Positions 1 through 14,400 of a DNA stretch of 64,000 nucleotides are shown one piece after another (the stretch's first letter is position 1; each line of letters starts with the position of its first letter). The DNA is from Eremophila alpestris peregrina (Eukaryota > Chordata > Aves > Passeriformes > Alaudidae), in contig WMCF01000006.1 in assembly GCA_009792885.1 (NCBI GenBank), positions 2,231,746-2,295,745 of the forward strand, read 5' to 3'. A program made the translations under genes and the position numbers. The notes under the pieces were generated by a model. The model was not told where the DNA came from, did not search any database, and worked only from the letters and a program-made list of their open reading frames with translations.

Positions 1-3000
1 ACAGAAATGGAACACAGTCAGTCTCTGTCCTGAGAACCTACAAACCTCATGCAGCTGGTGATGCTCAACCAGTGCAACCAGCAACCTGCATATGGTAGAG
101 GATGATATGGACAAAATGATAGCCTAGGAAGATTATCTGTGAAGCAGATATAATGAATAGAAGAAATGTTGTAGCTGATAGAACCAGAGTGTGGTGCAGA
201 AAGATTATAACAAACTGGAAATTTTCATTTCTTCATGCAGTTATTATTTCACACACTGACACAGCCAGGCTGTAAGGACAAGCAAGGGGTCAAAGATGAT
301 GTTCAAGACGTAGTTCAGATACTATATTCTCCCCATTGACTGATAAAAGGAATTACAAGAGCTTGCCTTAGCAGAACATGCATTTTACTACCCCATTTCA
401 TCAGACAGCAGATTTCTAGATCTTGTAATCCAAAGAAATTTTAGAAAGGGAAACTGAAGAAATTATGAATCATCACCCATCACTACTTACTCTACATGTG
501 GAAGAACAACTATTAACTTATTCAATGCTTATCTAACTTCATCTCTTATGTTTCTCCAAGAAGTACATTTCGAAATTTCAATTTTCTTGGAACTTTGTTA
601 CAAGGTTACAATTAATCTTTTTTTTTTTTATCATTGAAAAAATGCTCGCTTTGACTTAAAGAATTTTGTACTTTTTTTTTCAATTTAAAAGATTTTTTTT
701 GTTTCTATATAGATGAATAAAATGGTAAATTTGGCCATTAGTTGAGTTATGTCTCTAAATACTACCACAGTGTGCCATAAGGAAGAGCTCTGTAGCTGAT
801 CTCCATTTAACATTCCAGAATGCCTTCCATAGTTCCAGTATCTTATTCTGCATTTACATACTAGCTCCATGTAGATGTCCTGGATACCTTAGGAAAACAA
901 AAAAAACCCCAATTCTTACCTGTGCATTTGCCCTTGATGTCCATTGTTGTGATGGCAGTTTATGTATCTTAGTCACAATTAAACCCTTTCTAATGAACAA
1001 TATATTTAAGTATCTTAATCTTGAATGGAATACCAGTTCAATTTCAATTTTAAAAGTATCCATAAATTTTAAAGTATCCAATTTTGTTTTATTATCTGCT
1101 GCTTTATGTTGAATTGTTCCTAATTATCTGAAAGAGATGACTTTGTTTTAGCTAGAAAACTCCAAAGACATTTATTTTAATCCTGTTAGTTCATTGTTTT
1201 TGGTTTTACTTCCTGCACAACTTTCAGGGCTTCACATTCTATCTCTGACTTAATCATCATTTGTGAAAAAAAAGCATGTTTTACAGTTATTACTCCACAC
1301 TTCATTTATGGGTTTTTTTTTTTTTTTGGAGGTTTGTTTTTGTTTTGGTAAGAGTTTTTGCTCTTTTTGGAGGTAGAATGCATCTCTGTGTTCTGAATGT
1401 AAGTCCCAAAGCTGCCTCCTCAGCTTGACTGGTCTCTGCTTTGATCTTCACGTTTACTGTAACTGCATTACATCTGCCTCCAAAACTTTGCTACTACCTT
1501 CTCTTATGTCATTCTTTGGACTGTCACTGTCTGTTCTTTCAAATACATTATTTTCCTCGATAAATGTACCTTTCCAGTCATTCTAGAAATAATATCTATG
1601 ATTTATATACTTATGTATTGATAGGTTTTCCTGGAGAATCCGACACAGCTTTCTAACAAATAAAGTGGACAATAAAGATCTGATCTCAAAAATTATCTCT
1701 GAAATAAAGTTGGAGTTTATGTGGAGTTTTTACAGACTTGGATCCAATACAACTAACTCAAACTGAGTAAAGATGGGCAACCAGCCTTTCAGTGATGGGA
1801 ACAGAAATAAGGCTGGGAGAATGGAACTGAGTGTTGTGGGAAGAGAGCCATTACCCTGCACATCTGCAGTAAAGTGGTTTCATTAAAATTTGCTCCTTAT
1901 TCCTGGTGTTCTACATCCACAGGGAAATACTTTGCAGTTTATTAGACTCCTGTTTCTCCTGAGAGACACAGGATATCACAGGGCTTGTCTTTTTAATGCA
2001 GTATCAACATTTCTTCTTGGGAGAAGATACCATTTTCACTCCCTCAAATGAGCAGCACTTGAAATCAGTTCTGATTAGTGTTCTCCCTATTTCATCCAGG
2101 TTCAATTAGTGAAGGATATTGAACCTGTGAATTACCTGTCATCCAAAGCATCATGGTATGTTTACAAAAGCAAATGGACTATATTATAAGAGTATTGTAT
2201 ATGAAAATGGAGCTACTTATTAATGGGGTTTTTTTAGAGCATCCTAGTACAGGCATTATCCTGGAAATAAACCTTACTGCTATTTCTCCTTGCAGTTTAT
2301 GCTTTGATTTCCATCCCATCACCATTCTCACCCCTTCAAAATGCCACTAGAATACAGAATATTTTCACTGCAGCTTCCAGGAATATTTTGCTACAGAAAA
2401 ATTACTTTGAGCTTAAGGGAAATGAGGAATTTTGAGATGTCTAATGGATTTTTTTTTTACCAGAGAGTCTGTTTTCCAATCTGACTCTCCATGTAGTATC
2501 TATCTGTTCATGGAAGGAGGGCAATTGCATCATGTTTTAAAAGATGTCTGTAATGCAGTGCAACAGTGGCAGTTTCAGCCTGGATTGTTCTGATGGTAAA
2601 GGAGCAGGAGACTGAGGCTACTTTTAAGACCTCATTTGCCTGGGTGCAAAGAGTTGCATTTGAATGCTGTGCAGCCAAAATTTATGATATTACAGGCCAG
2701 AGGAAAAAAAAAAACAAAAAGGGCAAATGGGTTTAACAGGAAGAAATTGAACACTTGGGAGAGGGTACGTCTTAGATTTTCACTCTTTCTGTCTTAATAG
2801 AGTAAAAAGGACTATTTTTGATTTCTTGAAGCAAGTTTATGAGACAGGTTTGTCATTCATTTAAGTTACATTTAATGCCAGATGCTGGTTTTTATGTATG
2901 TGAAGCTGAGTGCTGTGTTTGTTAACATACTCTGTAATCAATGCCCCCATTACTCAGTATTACAATAAAAGTCATTAAGACAAATTATTGCCCAGTGCAG

Positions 3001-4250
3001 TTCTCAGAATTTATTCATGTGTCTATAGAATAGAGTGGTTCATATGTAGCTCTGTAGCAAGCCAGCTCATTACTGACTGTGAGCAAAAAGTCATGCAATG
3101 GTATTTTCCACAACAGAACTGCAACACCATGCATTCCCATCTTCATTATTGTGTACTAACTTTTGTGGGCCTATGGCCATAAAATCAAGCTACTTGTCTC
3201 TTGTTCAAGAGGAGTTGATAAGCCATCAGATTTTTAAAAACCATTTAGGAACCAAAACATGTAAAATAATACCTGCTGGCATTTCAAAACCATGCAGAAT
3301 CCTAAATGTCACAGACTCTTCTATGGAATTGATGCTCAAATTCCTGAAAATCCTACCTACCTCGAGTACCTAAATTCCTTTAAAAGTCTGGCCTAAGGTT
3401 TTTAAAATTACATTGCATTATTGGTTAATGATTTATAGTGCTGAAAATAATCCAGATGCATACAAGTTTTTAATGGCTTGAATTTGCTTTCTTTGCATCT
3501 GTGCATCACTAACTGAACCAAAGGATAAAGAGGTGCAGCAAGATACCATCAGCAGAAAAAACAGATTTCCTTAGAGTATTCTGTATGATAAATGCATCTA
3601 CAGTGCTTTATTACTTTCAATATATTTAAGAAAATTTACCTTTCACTTTCAAAACTAAATAAATTGATTACTAATTATTTGATTTTTTAAACTAATATTT
3701 TTAAGTAAAGGAAGAACTATAATTAACAATGTAATATTAACTACAGTAATGACTATTTTTCAGACAATTATTGTTACTGTGATTTATTACAGCAATTTTT
3801 TTTTAATGTTGGAAAATGGACAGTTGAGTATCTACATTTAAAAATCAACAACTCCCCAGCAATGATTTAAAATTCCCACCAATCAGAACACAAATGCCTC
3901 TCAGGAATGTAATAATTGGAGTTTTCTGCCTCATCCAATGTCTCTTAGCCTGTAGAGGATGTGGAAATTTAGCTTGTTTTAGTTTTTTCTCCTTATTAGA
4001 GATAAAAGATTAGGCTTTAAATGTCATCTCCAAAGATTTCCTCATTACCCTTTATTGATTGTTGTGATATTAGCACACATAATAAGCTGCTGAGAAATTC
4101 TGTACTAACATTCTAGGGAATGCATAGAGCATATTTGATCACTTAACTACATGAGATTTGAGACTTTACAAGAAATGGAGAAACACCAGACTTACAGACC
4201 AATGTTCTGTATTTTAATGGTAATACCATGTTTTAATGGTTAAAATATTT

Positions 4251-4267
4251 GGGGGGGGGGGGGGGGG
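4251..4267 (+). repeat. Poly(G) run, 17 bases
   Basis: An uninterrupted run of 17 G residues follows an AT-rich stretch and is followed by a short purine-rich segment. Long G runs are uncommon in AT-rich vertebrate DNA, can fold into G-quadruplexes and are prone to length errors in sequencing. The exact length should be treated as uncertain. Confidence 0.95.
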
Positions 4268-7200
4268 CTGCGGGAGAGGGCAGACATTAAAAATTACTTT
4301 ACAGCAAATTTGACAAGAAATAAGTAACTTTCAAAGATATACTTTTCCTAAAATACTATTCATGTTTTATGTACTTATCAAAATCACTGTAAGCTTAGCA
4401 AGTTGGGGTTTTAATCTTTTGGCACATGTTTTAAAGAGAAAAGTAGCATATCTTTTCATGTGCATTTATGTGGTTATGTAGACTCTGTGGTGATTAATTA
4501 AATGCTTAAAGAAGAAGATACATAGCATTTTCTTTCATGGCTTGAAATTCATGAACCTGCTCCCTGTTTAGGATGCAGGTCAAGTTTTACGTTCCTTACC
4601 CATCAGAAAGGCAAACAGGATGGTCAGTTTCACTGGCATATCTGAATCCTTCTGGTTGTTTAAATTGGTATTTACCCTGCTGCAGTGTAAACTGGAAATG
4701 TTATGTAAGTAACATCAATACTTGTAGATGACATTGTTAGTTGTCATTATTAATATAATTTTCATATTTTCTCTGTAAATGTGTTTCAATTCTCATCAAG
4801 ATTCCTGCAGTGCAGTAAACAGTGATATGCTTTTTGTATGAAATATTGAATGTTGTGTGCTTTTTTACAAATGAAAAAATAATCTAAAAACCAGACATTT
4901 GAGTATTTTTTTCTCAGATGAACACTTAACAGTAAAAAATATTTTTTCTCTTAAATGAAAAAGCATAACAAAAAAAAAGTAATCCAAGTTCTGTCAAACA
5001 GGACATAAGAAAAACAATTTTTTTAAAACACCAAGGAATTGTAAAGAAAGATTTAAAATATAATTACTACTTTGAAGTAGCTAATTATTCTGCAGAGACA
5101 TCTCCCTTTCTCATGAGTTTTCACTGATTTCTGAACTAGCTTCTACTTTTTTGTCATAGAAGTTTTAATCTGAGATGCCTACTGCAGGGAAGTTTTTGTG
5201 TTGTAGGGGTTCTCTTTTGGTTTGTTTTGATTTTGTTTGGGGGTTTTTTGCCATTACATATTTCACCTTGGGTTTGTTGAAGCTCAAATGCAAAGTTCAA
5301 CACTGCTATTCTACTGTCCCATTGTAAACTATTCACAAGGTCTTGGCTGCAGAATCATATCAAGAACAGGATATTTGAAATGCAACCATTTTTCTCTTTG
5401 CTCCTAAAAACTTCCAAGTTTTTCTAATAAGTTATTCCATATACAATGTCAGTGGTTGGTAATAGGGACTATTTGCATCAGCTGCTCTTGTTGCCTTTGT
5501 TATAAGCACCTTATTTTGTGTTTGAGATAGAATTCTTTTTTTTTTTCCTGGAAATTCTTTGATCTGGACACATAGATACTACCATGCTATTCTATAGTAC
5601 TACAGATACTAGCCAGTGTATTAAAAAATGCCATTATATATTAACTTATTTGACATAGAGTATCTAGGTGTTTAGTATTTCATTGACTTTTACTTCTAAA
5701 TTGTACTGACACAAACTTTTCTGTCGAGGCACTGAAAATCAAATCCCAGGAATGTAAACAACCTGTTCAAGAATAACTGAGAAAAGAATTGAAAGAAAAA
5801 ACCCACTAGTATCACTATTTTATATTTTGATAAATGGACTGTGTTTATATTTGATAACAATCTGTATTTGGTAGAGTTATAGAGTATTCAATTTATGTCA
5901 GTATACTTCATGGATAAAAACATTTCCCAACAGAAATAAGCAAAAAAATTCTGTTTTCAGGGCTAAATGTCTTTCTGGGCTCATATATTTTTAAAATGTA
6001 AATCACATTTGTAGTGAAGCTGAAATTCTTTCTGAGAAAATATATTTTAACACTTAATTTCTTCTCTTTCATCCGCAATTGACAATGCCACTTTTGGACC
6101 CACACCTTGAAAAGTAAATTTGTTCTCTATAATCTTAACAAAAAGGTTTTTTTTGGAGTTGGGTAATTATTTTTTTTGTTTTACCAATATTTCCAAAACT
6201 TATATGGATGTCTCTCTGGCAGCATGTAAAAAAAATCCAGAGCCATTTGGCTTCCTTTTGTTCTGCAGTCCAGCAGGAAGCTATTGCAGATTAGGATAGC
6301 ATGTAACCCCAGAAAGTACAGGATAATTGTGAGATCTGGCTTTAAGACCCTAAGGCATTATTGTAGCTTTGCTCTTCTGAACTCCATTTTAGTGACATAT
6401 TTTTTAACATCCTTTGGGGTTTTTTTTGGCACAATCTGAGAGTTTAGATGACAAGACATAATAGATTAGTTGCACATGAATACAAAACAAGTTAAAAAGT
6501 TAGGTGTTACTTTGTGATTTGAATAAATAAATAGTTACTGGTTATTTTCAAAGGAACAGAATTTTCTTTGGCACACTATAAAGAGAGTTATGGAAAGTTT
6601 CCTCAGGAATGTCTTATACCTCAGGAGAAGCTTAGGCAATGCGTTCTGGTACAAAAATGACAAGATGACATTACTTTTGGAAAGGTAAAATAAACTCCCT
6701 ACACTATGAAAACCAAGATTTAATGGCAGATGATAATTTATATCAGGATATGGACCATCTTTGCTTGGGAGCTGCATTAAGTTCAGGCTTTTGTTTTGAT
6801 ATTGCATGAAGCTGCACATGTGTGCATGTGTTAGATGCCTCAGGAAAGAGTGGACATGGTTCAGGGAATCAGTTTGTGTTCTGCAGATACACCAATTGCA
6901 AAGCTCAGAGCTTCCTGGGTCCTAAATCAAAATTCAGTGACAATTCTACACTTTGTTCCTATGTTCTTTTCTTCTCCTCTTTTATTCCTCCATTCCTTTC
7001 ATTACCTGCTCCATACTGAGGTCAAAGTAATTAATATCCTTATTTTTGACAGAATGGATTAGTTTATTCATGCTTTAAAAGAAACTGACTGTGGAGTCAG
7101 CTCGTTTCAATACCTTCAATGATTACAGCAGAGGTTGACAGTAAGCTGCATTTCATTCAGCTCTGGCTGATCTATTTAAAATGAGACTATATGAATAAAC

Positions 7201-10200
7201 CTAATCTTTCTCATGCCAATAATCTAGCACGTCTCTCTGCAACATACTACATTGTTAAAATTCATAAGCCCCATTTCACAAAGAAGTTTCTTAGTCTTTT
7301 TACACCTAAGCACAGCAGGAATACAACTGAGAAAAACACCTAATATGATTACCTGTAACAGTTAATTTTAGGTTAAATAACGATTTAAATTCCACCAAAT
7401 ATTTTTACTCACTAAACTTTCTGCTAAATTGTTGTATTAAATTACTGGCCTACTAAAGATAAGAGGACAAAGTTACATAATTAACTAGGACTCTTTGGAG
7501 ATTTGAAGACCAGACAACTGCAATTTCTGAACTACAATTTTGGCTGTTATTTTTATGATTGTTAAGTTCCAAAGTAAACAGATGCAAATAATATCACTTT
7601 CACATTGGTCCATTCTGACTGACTCAAATAGAACTTACCCATATGAAAAAGCCTCTATGAGCTACACTCCTGTTCCCAGGCAAGAAGAGTAATTCTATGA
7701 AACACTGGGAATATGTTAATTTTGTACATTGTGAAAAATACAAACTCTTTTTTTTTTCTTTTTTAATTTTAAAAAATCCCATGTGAATTGCATGTGCTAT
7801 TTATCAGACTTTTTCCACTCCACTTTCTAAAAATGATATTCTTCTCTTGATGTACTGTGAAAAAGAGCTAGATGTTTCATTTGTCTACTTCTGGAAATCC
7901 AAGATATATCTCCTAAGATTCAGAATGAATGTGTAGATGTGTAGCTTAATAAACATTTGATCAAAATACATAAATCTAATCCACCAGGGAAAAAAGAATA
8001 TATGTAAATAAATGAGTTGTTCAAATTTTCATCTTTGCTATTAAATAACTTCAGTGTCTCTTTTAAAGTGTAAGGATAAATTAAATAAAAGATATGAAAG
8101 ATATACTAAGAGAAAGCATGATTATTTTGTATAAAGCTTGCTTATATCATTCCAGGAAGAACTTGTTGAACATTCAGAGGGAATTGTAAATTTAAAGCTT
8201 TCAATAAAGCAAAAATTTTCATGGGAAATAGGGAAATTATGTCTAATGCTATCTGAAAACATGTTTAAACAAAAGAAGTATTGTGCTACATTGGATAACA
8301 GTAATGTTTGCCAAGAAAAAGTTGACACAAAATTGGTTTTAAGAACACAGAGATTCCCCTATTATTATATCTTTCAAGGTTATATACTCATAAGAAACAA
8401 TTATCATATCATTACCCTTGTACTGTAAAACTAATTTTCTCTTTGAACACTGATGTGAACATACCTAGTTGATTGAAAGGGATGGAGAAAATCCATGCAT
8501 AATTTCCTTTAATGGGTTGAGTCTAGTGAGAGTCTACCTTTCACAAAAAGTAATAAAGGCTGAAATAAAGGTACATAAATTTCAAGTTTTTAGTGCTCAT
8601 CCATGCTGTGACTAACTCCATACAATCACATTGAAGAGATTTGTCATAGTTTAATTGAAATGTTTTCTTGTATTTCAACTGTTTCAGATAATTACATGTG
8701 AAAAAAACCTGGTTTTGTTATATGCTATTTGCACACTGCTTTCTCATCCCTGCCCCAACTGACTTTCAAACCGTAACCCTACTACATCTCTTTTAATAGA
8801 TAACAGATTCAGAAAATAAGCTGATTTGAGTGGAACCTTTTTTGAGCATTTATTTCAGTAGGAATTAGGTTGATCTTAGTCATTTTGAGGAAACCCCAAT
8901 TAAATGAGGTGAATACATAAAAGGACTGTGAAGCTCTGGAGCGTGTTGAACAAACAGAAGTAATATTTTCATGATCACCAGCACAGCTCAGAGCTGTGAC
9001 TTGGTGCCTGCCTGCCTGGAGGAGGTGGCACATCAGTGCTCCTCATGAGGTGAGCAGGGAGAGTCAGGGATTTCAGGGAGTGAACTAAAAAATATCACGG
9101 TTAACAGGAATCAAGTTAGAAGGCTAACAAGTGTTTCTTATGTACCACCAAAAGATAATTGCCTTCATTTCTATTCTTTTCACTAAGAAATGCTGATGTA
9201 TTCACTACAGGAACCATTTCCTGTACCCAGACACAACCATTAGTAGCCAATCCCAGATTCTTAAATCTGAATGAAAGTGCTGACTGCTTAATCAAAGAGT
9301 CATATTGTCTTTGGCACTTCTCTTTAGCCTAGCCAATCTTTAGGAATTCCATGACCAGGGGTCATTTTTGTAGGAGGGCTCAGTGTGTCCAAAATAGTTT
9401 TTAGGTGTAGGCCTGTGAGTAAGATTTAACTCCAGAGAGTCAAAATAATATTTTGGTCATTTCTATAAACCCATATGGCATCTACCTGGAATTTAGTGAA
9501 AAAAGAGGGAATAACTTTAAGGAAAAAGGAAGGTGCTGCGCAAGAGGAACATATAATTTGCTGACTATATAAAAGACTCTGTGAAATTGGATTCATGATG
9601 CTCTTCCACGACTAAAGCTGACAGTTCCAGGCCAACAAAATATTTGAATCTATGTGACTTTATTGTACAGAAAATGTAACAAGACAGAACCCAAACTTAG
9701 GTACCAATTTGTTTATACAATAACTGAAAATTATTTTGGAGACAAATATTTTACACAATCACTTAAGTAATTTTGGAAAACTATCATCATAATGATTTGT
9801 CCAAAGTCACAAGAAACGGTTTTGAAAGCCCAGGGAACAGAACACCTGCAGGTAAAGCCTCTCTAAGCACCTTACACCCCTTTCCTTTGCTCACTCCTTG
9901 CCTGGTGATGAGGTGAGCTGTAGGCTCTGCTCTGGAGCAACGTGCTGCCAGTTCTTGTCTCTCTCATATGTCTCCTTACTCCTGTGGGTTTGCACAAACC
10001 ATGATAGAGACTGGTGAAAAAATTATTCAATTATTTGTTTAAAGTGTACCCAAACAATTAGAATGGCATATTCTTCCAGTTTAAATAAATTAATAATTTT
10101 ATTGTACACCAAGATTTCTTCCCTGCCTCACAACCCTTACAAAAGAAATTCAGGATCATTTCAAAAAGGAGCTATCAGAACCCAATATTGCAAAAATTGC

Positions 10201-10774
10201 TCGTCATTAAAATTCATTTGGAACTTTTCAAATAATCATTTTAGAATTTTTAAGAGTCTCCTTTTTTAGATTAATTTAAGTAATTTCAGTTGACCTGAGA
10301 CTATTGTTCAAAATGAAAAGCAGCTCTTCAGAAACATCTTGCTCAGCTATCTGCCAGCTGCATCCTCTTGAGGTTTCAAGCAGCTCCCTGTTTTCTGTCA
10401 TTGTGAAGAGGGTGAAATGAAAGGAACAGAGAGGACAGATTTATCATAATTTCTTGTGTATGATTTATCATTGTCAAAGAAAGTCTTCTCTAAAAAAAAA
10501 AAAAAATAAGGTTAATCCAGTGCCTGCAAAAATCTCTGTTTCATTTAGTTTTGTCTTTTCTCATTCTCTCAGGTGCCACTGCATCTTTACTCACCACCAA
10601 CTATAATGCAGAAGGCAAAGCATTGGCATGAAATAAATCTGAAACAAGAGAAACAGCAGTGTCAAGAGGCCAATGTGAAAAGTAGCACTTCTAAGTATCT
10701 TATACACTGGTTCAATCTGAAATGATTCCTCTCAAACTGCATTGCACTTATCCTTTTGTTAACATTATTTAGAG

Positions 10775-10910
10775 GTCTGGTTGGGGTTTTCGGTTGGTTT
10801 TATGGCTCTGTTGTTGTTGTTTTGTTTTTTTGGGGGGGGTTTTAGTGGTTTTTTTTGGGAGGGTTAGTATTTTTTGTTTGTTTTGGGTCTTTGTTTTGTT
10901 GGATTTTTTA
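10775..10910 (+). repeat. G/T-rich low-complexity tract
   Basis: About 135 bases composed almost only of G and T, with irregular alternation of T runs and short G runs. There is no fixed repeat unit. Similar tracts occur at 25421-25617 and 51871-52122, and as the A/C-rich complement at 22835-22895 and 31316-31450. Confidence 0.85.
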
Positions 10911-11353
10911 AACAGCAATTTTTAATATAAAATCTTTATTTACTGGAAGCATCTAGTGGGAAAACACTGGGCTACACTTTTATCCATGTGTAGTCTAATC
11001 CACCTATCTTCTGAATGCTTTAATTCCAAACAGCTGGTGTTATTTAGTCTGACAAATGAAACACTTCAGACAGTTTCTCAATTGTTGTAATTAAAAACAG
11101 GAAACAGCAAGATAAATAAAGGATTCATGGAATCAATAAAGCATTATTATTTTAATGACAATCTCAGAAGCCCAGATCATAAAGTGCTAGATTATAAAGT
11201 GCAGGAAATCTGAACACGCACATGGTGGTCTCTGATGGAACTCTTGAGTAATGAGCTGAACAATCTGAACAAAAGTTAGGTGCTTCACTAAAACTGAGCT
11301 CTTTGTTTCTGAAAACAATTAAACAGATTTCTGGGGAATTGTCATAAATGAAG

Positions 11354-11460
11354 ATCATAGAACCATAGGTAGTTTGGGGTTGGAAAGGCTCTTAAATATA
11401 ATCTCTTTCAAACCCCACTGCCATGAGTAATGTACCTTTCAGTAGACCGGGTTGCTAACA
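11354..11460 (-). mobile_element. CR1 LINE 3'-end fragment
   Basis: The plus strand starts with a degenerate ATCATAGAA octamer and continues with the usual reverse-complement CR1 3' UTR pattern: 'ttggggttggaaaggctctt', a 'ccactgccatg' segment and 'accgggttgctaac'. That order matches a minus-strand CR1 whose 3' terminus lies at the left. Only about 107 bases remain, so this is a 5'-truncated, non-functional copy. CR1 is the dominant LINE family of birds. Assignment is by recall of the family consensus, and the subfamily is not determined. Confidence 0.8.
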
Positions 11461-14400
11461 GTTGTTAAAGATGTTTCAAAAAGGTGTGAGGGGTGGAAAA
11501 TGATACAGGCATCATATCTGAAAGAGAAGATAGGCAACAAAACCTGATATTAATGTAGGGACAGGTATCTCCAGTGACAGTGGGTATCAAATACCAACTC
11601 ATTTTATATGAGGTGTGTGGTGTTAATGCTTGTGAGGGGAAATAGAAGGCTGAAGCCACCTTGAGTCACACTGCGCTCTCCTTGAAAAACAAGAGGTATA
11701 CCAGATCAGAGAGGCTCCTCTAGTGTTTTGAATGAAAAAAAATATCTTACTGAGATGATTATGGGATGTGACAAAGAGTAGGACAAGGACATAGAGCACA
11801 CCACACAATCCAGTGCAGTAATATGGCTGAGTGACTGGTTCTTTTAATTATTTTCTCTTTGTGGATTTTGTGGCACATCCTCTAGCATCCAGTTTTCTCT
11901 CCAGCTGCTACCTCTTTATGCTTTAATCTTCCTACCTCTGTGACTCGGCCAAAAGAACTGAAAGTGTTATGTCACAATTGGCCTGTTAAAGAATGTGATG
12001 GATAGTATGAATATTTGTGTAATTCTTAAGATAGGTTTGTAATTTTCCTTTACTGTCCTGGCACAAACTGCCTTATTGGGTCAGCTCTTCTCTATTCTTC
12101 AGGCATAATGTTTTAAGTCTTAAAACTCTGATCATTATAAGAAAAACATATTTAGCAATATTTACAGGTTGTGACTTGAAACTGATTGCCAAAGTGTTTG
12201 CCTTGTGAGGGTCAATATTTTTTCTGTGTATTGCAGAAGCACCATGGCAGCTTAGAGATTTATAAAAACTGTGAAGCATTTGTATTACTGATACTGATGA
12301 CCTTCAGATGAACTAACAGTATGCTTACATTTTTACAAAAAGAAGTGGAACAATAAGTGCATTCTGCAGAATGTGACACATATTTAATATTTTTTCCCAG
12401 GATTAGTATTTCCTTTTAATTTCTTTAAGAGCAGTCAAATGAGGTCAAATTCTTTATAAAGCTATCTTAATAACTCCAGCAGGATTTTTAGTGAAAACTT
12501 TAAACATTGTGAAGGAAGTACATCTTAAAAAAGCTAGCAGAAATACCACTGTAATCAATATAGTTACTTCATAAGCTCTCAGTTTGTGGGTTTAAAATAC
12601 AAATATGCTTAATGTTGAAATCATCTTTCACAAAGCTGGCAGATCAAAGGCCATCCAGTGCCTTTGTGGATGTGCTGGTGAGCAGAGAGCAGTTCAGAAG
12701 GGAGAACAGATGAGAAGCTTGGCAAAAAACCTTGTAAAAAAAAAAAGGTAATGCTGTGATAAGATACTGAAGCTAAAAGATAGTAGTGAAGGTGGACTAA
12801 GGCAGGAAATGTCAGGGAATAAGAGGATTATTTAAGAGGAAGCACCAATCTGCAGAAAGGGGGATCTCAGATGGGAGATTTGGGGTGCGGGACATGAGAA
12901 GGTCCAAAGCACTCATTATGAGGAAAATACACATTAAAGCAGGCTGAGGAGCAGGTGCTGATTTTGTATTGTGGGTTGTGTAGATCTTCCAAAGCAGATT
13001 CTCCAGATGAGAGAGAACTTCTCAAGGAATATACTTTCTGGCAAGACTTTGTAAAATCAAAAGGCATAAGATCAAGAATGCCCCTAACGATGTGTCAGAG
13101 GAGGGATTAATAAACAGAAAATGCATGCTAATTACTCATTTGCTGTCTGCATTATTCATACCTGCTTCATTTCATTAAACTGCCGACTTGGAATCATTCC
13201 TTTGAATCAAGATGTGTCATACACTGGAGTTTCTGATCCACTTTGACTGTGCAAGGTTTGATCTTATGCAATTTTGTGAAAAAGGATGTCACTCTTGCTG
13301 CTCTGACAATACCTTAAACTCTTTCCCCTTCATCATTCACAGAAACTGTTTCCTTGCACTTCCTCTTGGAAGCTGTCATATAAATATTATTGAGTCACAT
13401 CAAACATCTATTGCTCTCCTCCTAGATGTGGCAGTAATGTGTGTAAGAAAAGGTCTCTAAAGATCTTTTATTTCCTCAAGTGTGTTGAGAGATTTATAAA
13501 GCTATTTATCAGGCGTGTGATTGAGTGAAAGTTTCATTGCAGCAATGCTTGAAACAATATTCTTGCCCATTTTTAAATGACTGTCATAAATATAAAGGAA
13601 TAAATATGCTAACCATTATCAAATTTTTGTAAGAAAATATTCCACAACTTTTAGAAGTACAAAAACTTAGGTATACGTTTGGACAAAATTCTTTCCTTTA
13701 CTAGAAGGATGCAGATTCAATGGCTTGTCTGCTGTGTTATTAAAGTAGACAAGGCCATTTTTGAGTGTCAAAAATATATTTTTCTAGGAGGGAGGACTCC
13801 TAATTTGGGAAATAAAAAAAAAAAAAAACCAAAAAAGTATGCACTTTCTTCAGAACATTTTGTTACTAATGCATTATTGGTGACAGTAAGCTGAGATTTC
13901 TCTGCTTTCTCACCCTGTAATTCATAGTTTTCATTGAAGTGATAAGAACACTCATCAGTATATATGTTTCTGCTTCTGATCATCTTTATATCACCAGAGT
14001 TTTACTGGTATTTTTTTCCCTGTAGGTCCTGTATCAGATAATGGATTTGTTTAATGATTGTTTAATAGGTTTGCATTTTAAAGAATTAATTCCATAGGCA
14101 GAAAGGTACATCACTGCCGAGTAAGAAAGAGGTAAATTTTACTAAAAGGAGAAACATTGATCCTGCTGTTTCTAGGAGGAAAATTAGTACCAAATATTGA
14201 GACAGGAAGAACTGATTAAACTCAATCATTTTACCTGACAGATCAGTGATCTTTCTAACACTTTCTAATAAAGTATTTTTTGATTTGATTGACAATAATC
14301 TACAGATGATGCTTAAAGTGTTCCACAGATTATTCTCTGTGGAGTAGCTGATTGAGAAATGTTATGTTATGAAGAACAGTCCTCTGGCCTTTAAGTGCTG

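Larger units (their letters stand above)
1..11353. other. AT-rich non-coding DNA, no gene recognised
   Basis: I see no recognisable gene, RNA gene or mobile element here. Open frames are short (under about 100 codons), lack family motifs and mostly sit in AT-rich DNA. Notable local content is a 15-base T run at 1313-1327, a 17-base G run at 4251-4267, an exon-like open stretch at 8156-8378 and a G/T-rich low-complexity tract at 10775-10910. The patch at 7080-7260 has mixed composition without simple repeats, as conserved non-coding DNA often does, but conservation cannot be judged from one sequence. Heavily diverged old repeats may be present and beyond what I can recognise by eye. Confidence 0.6.
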
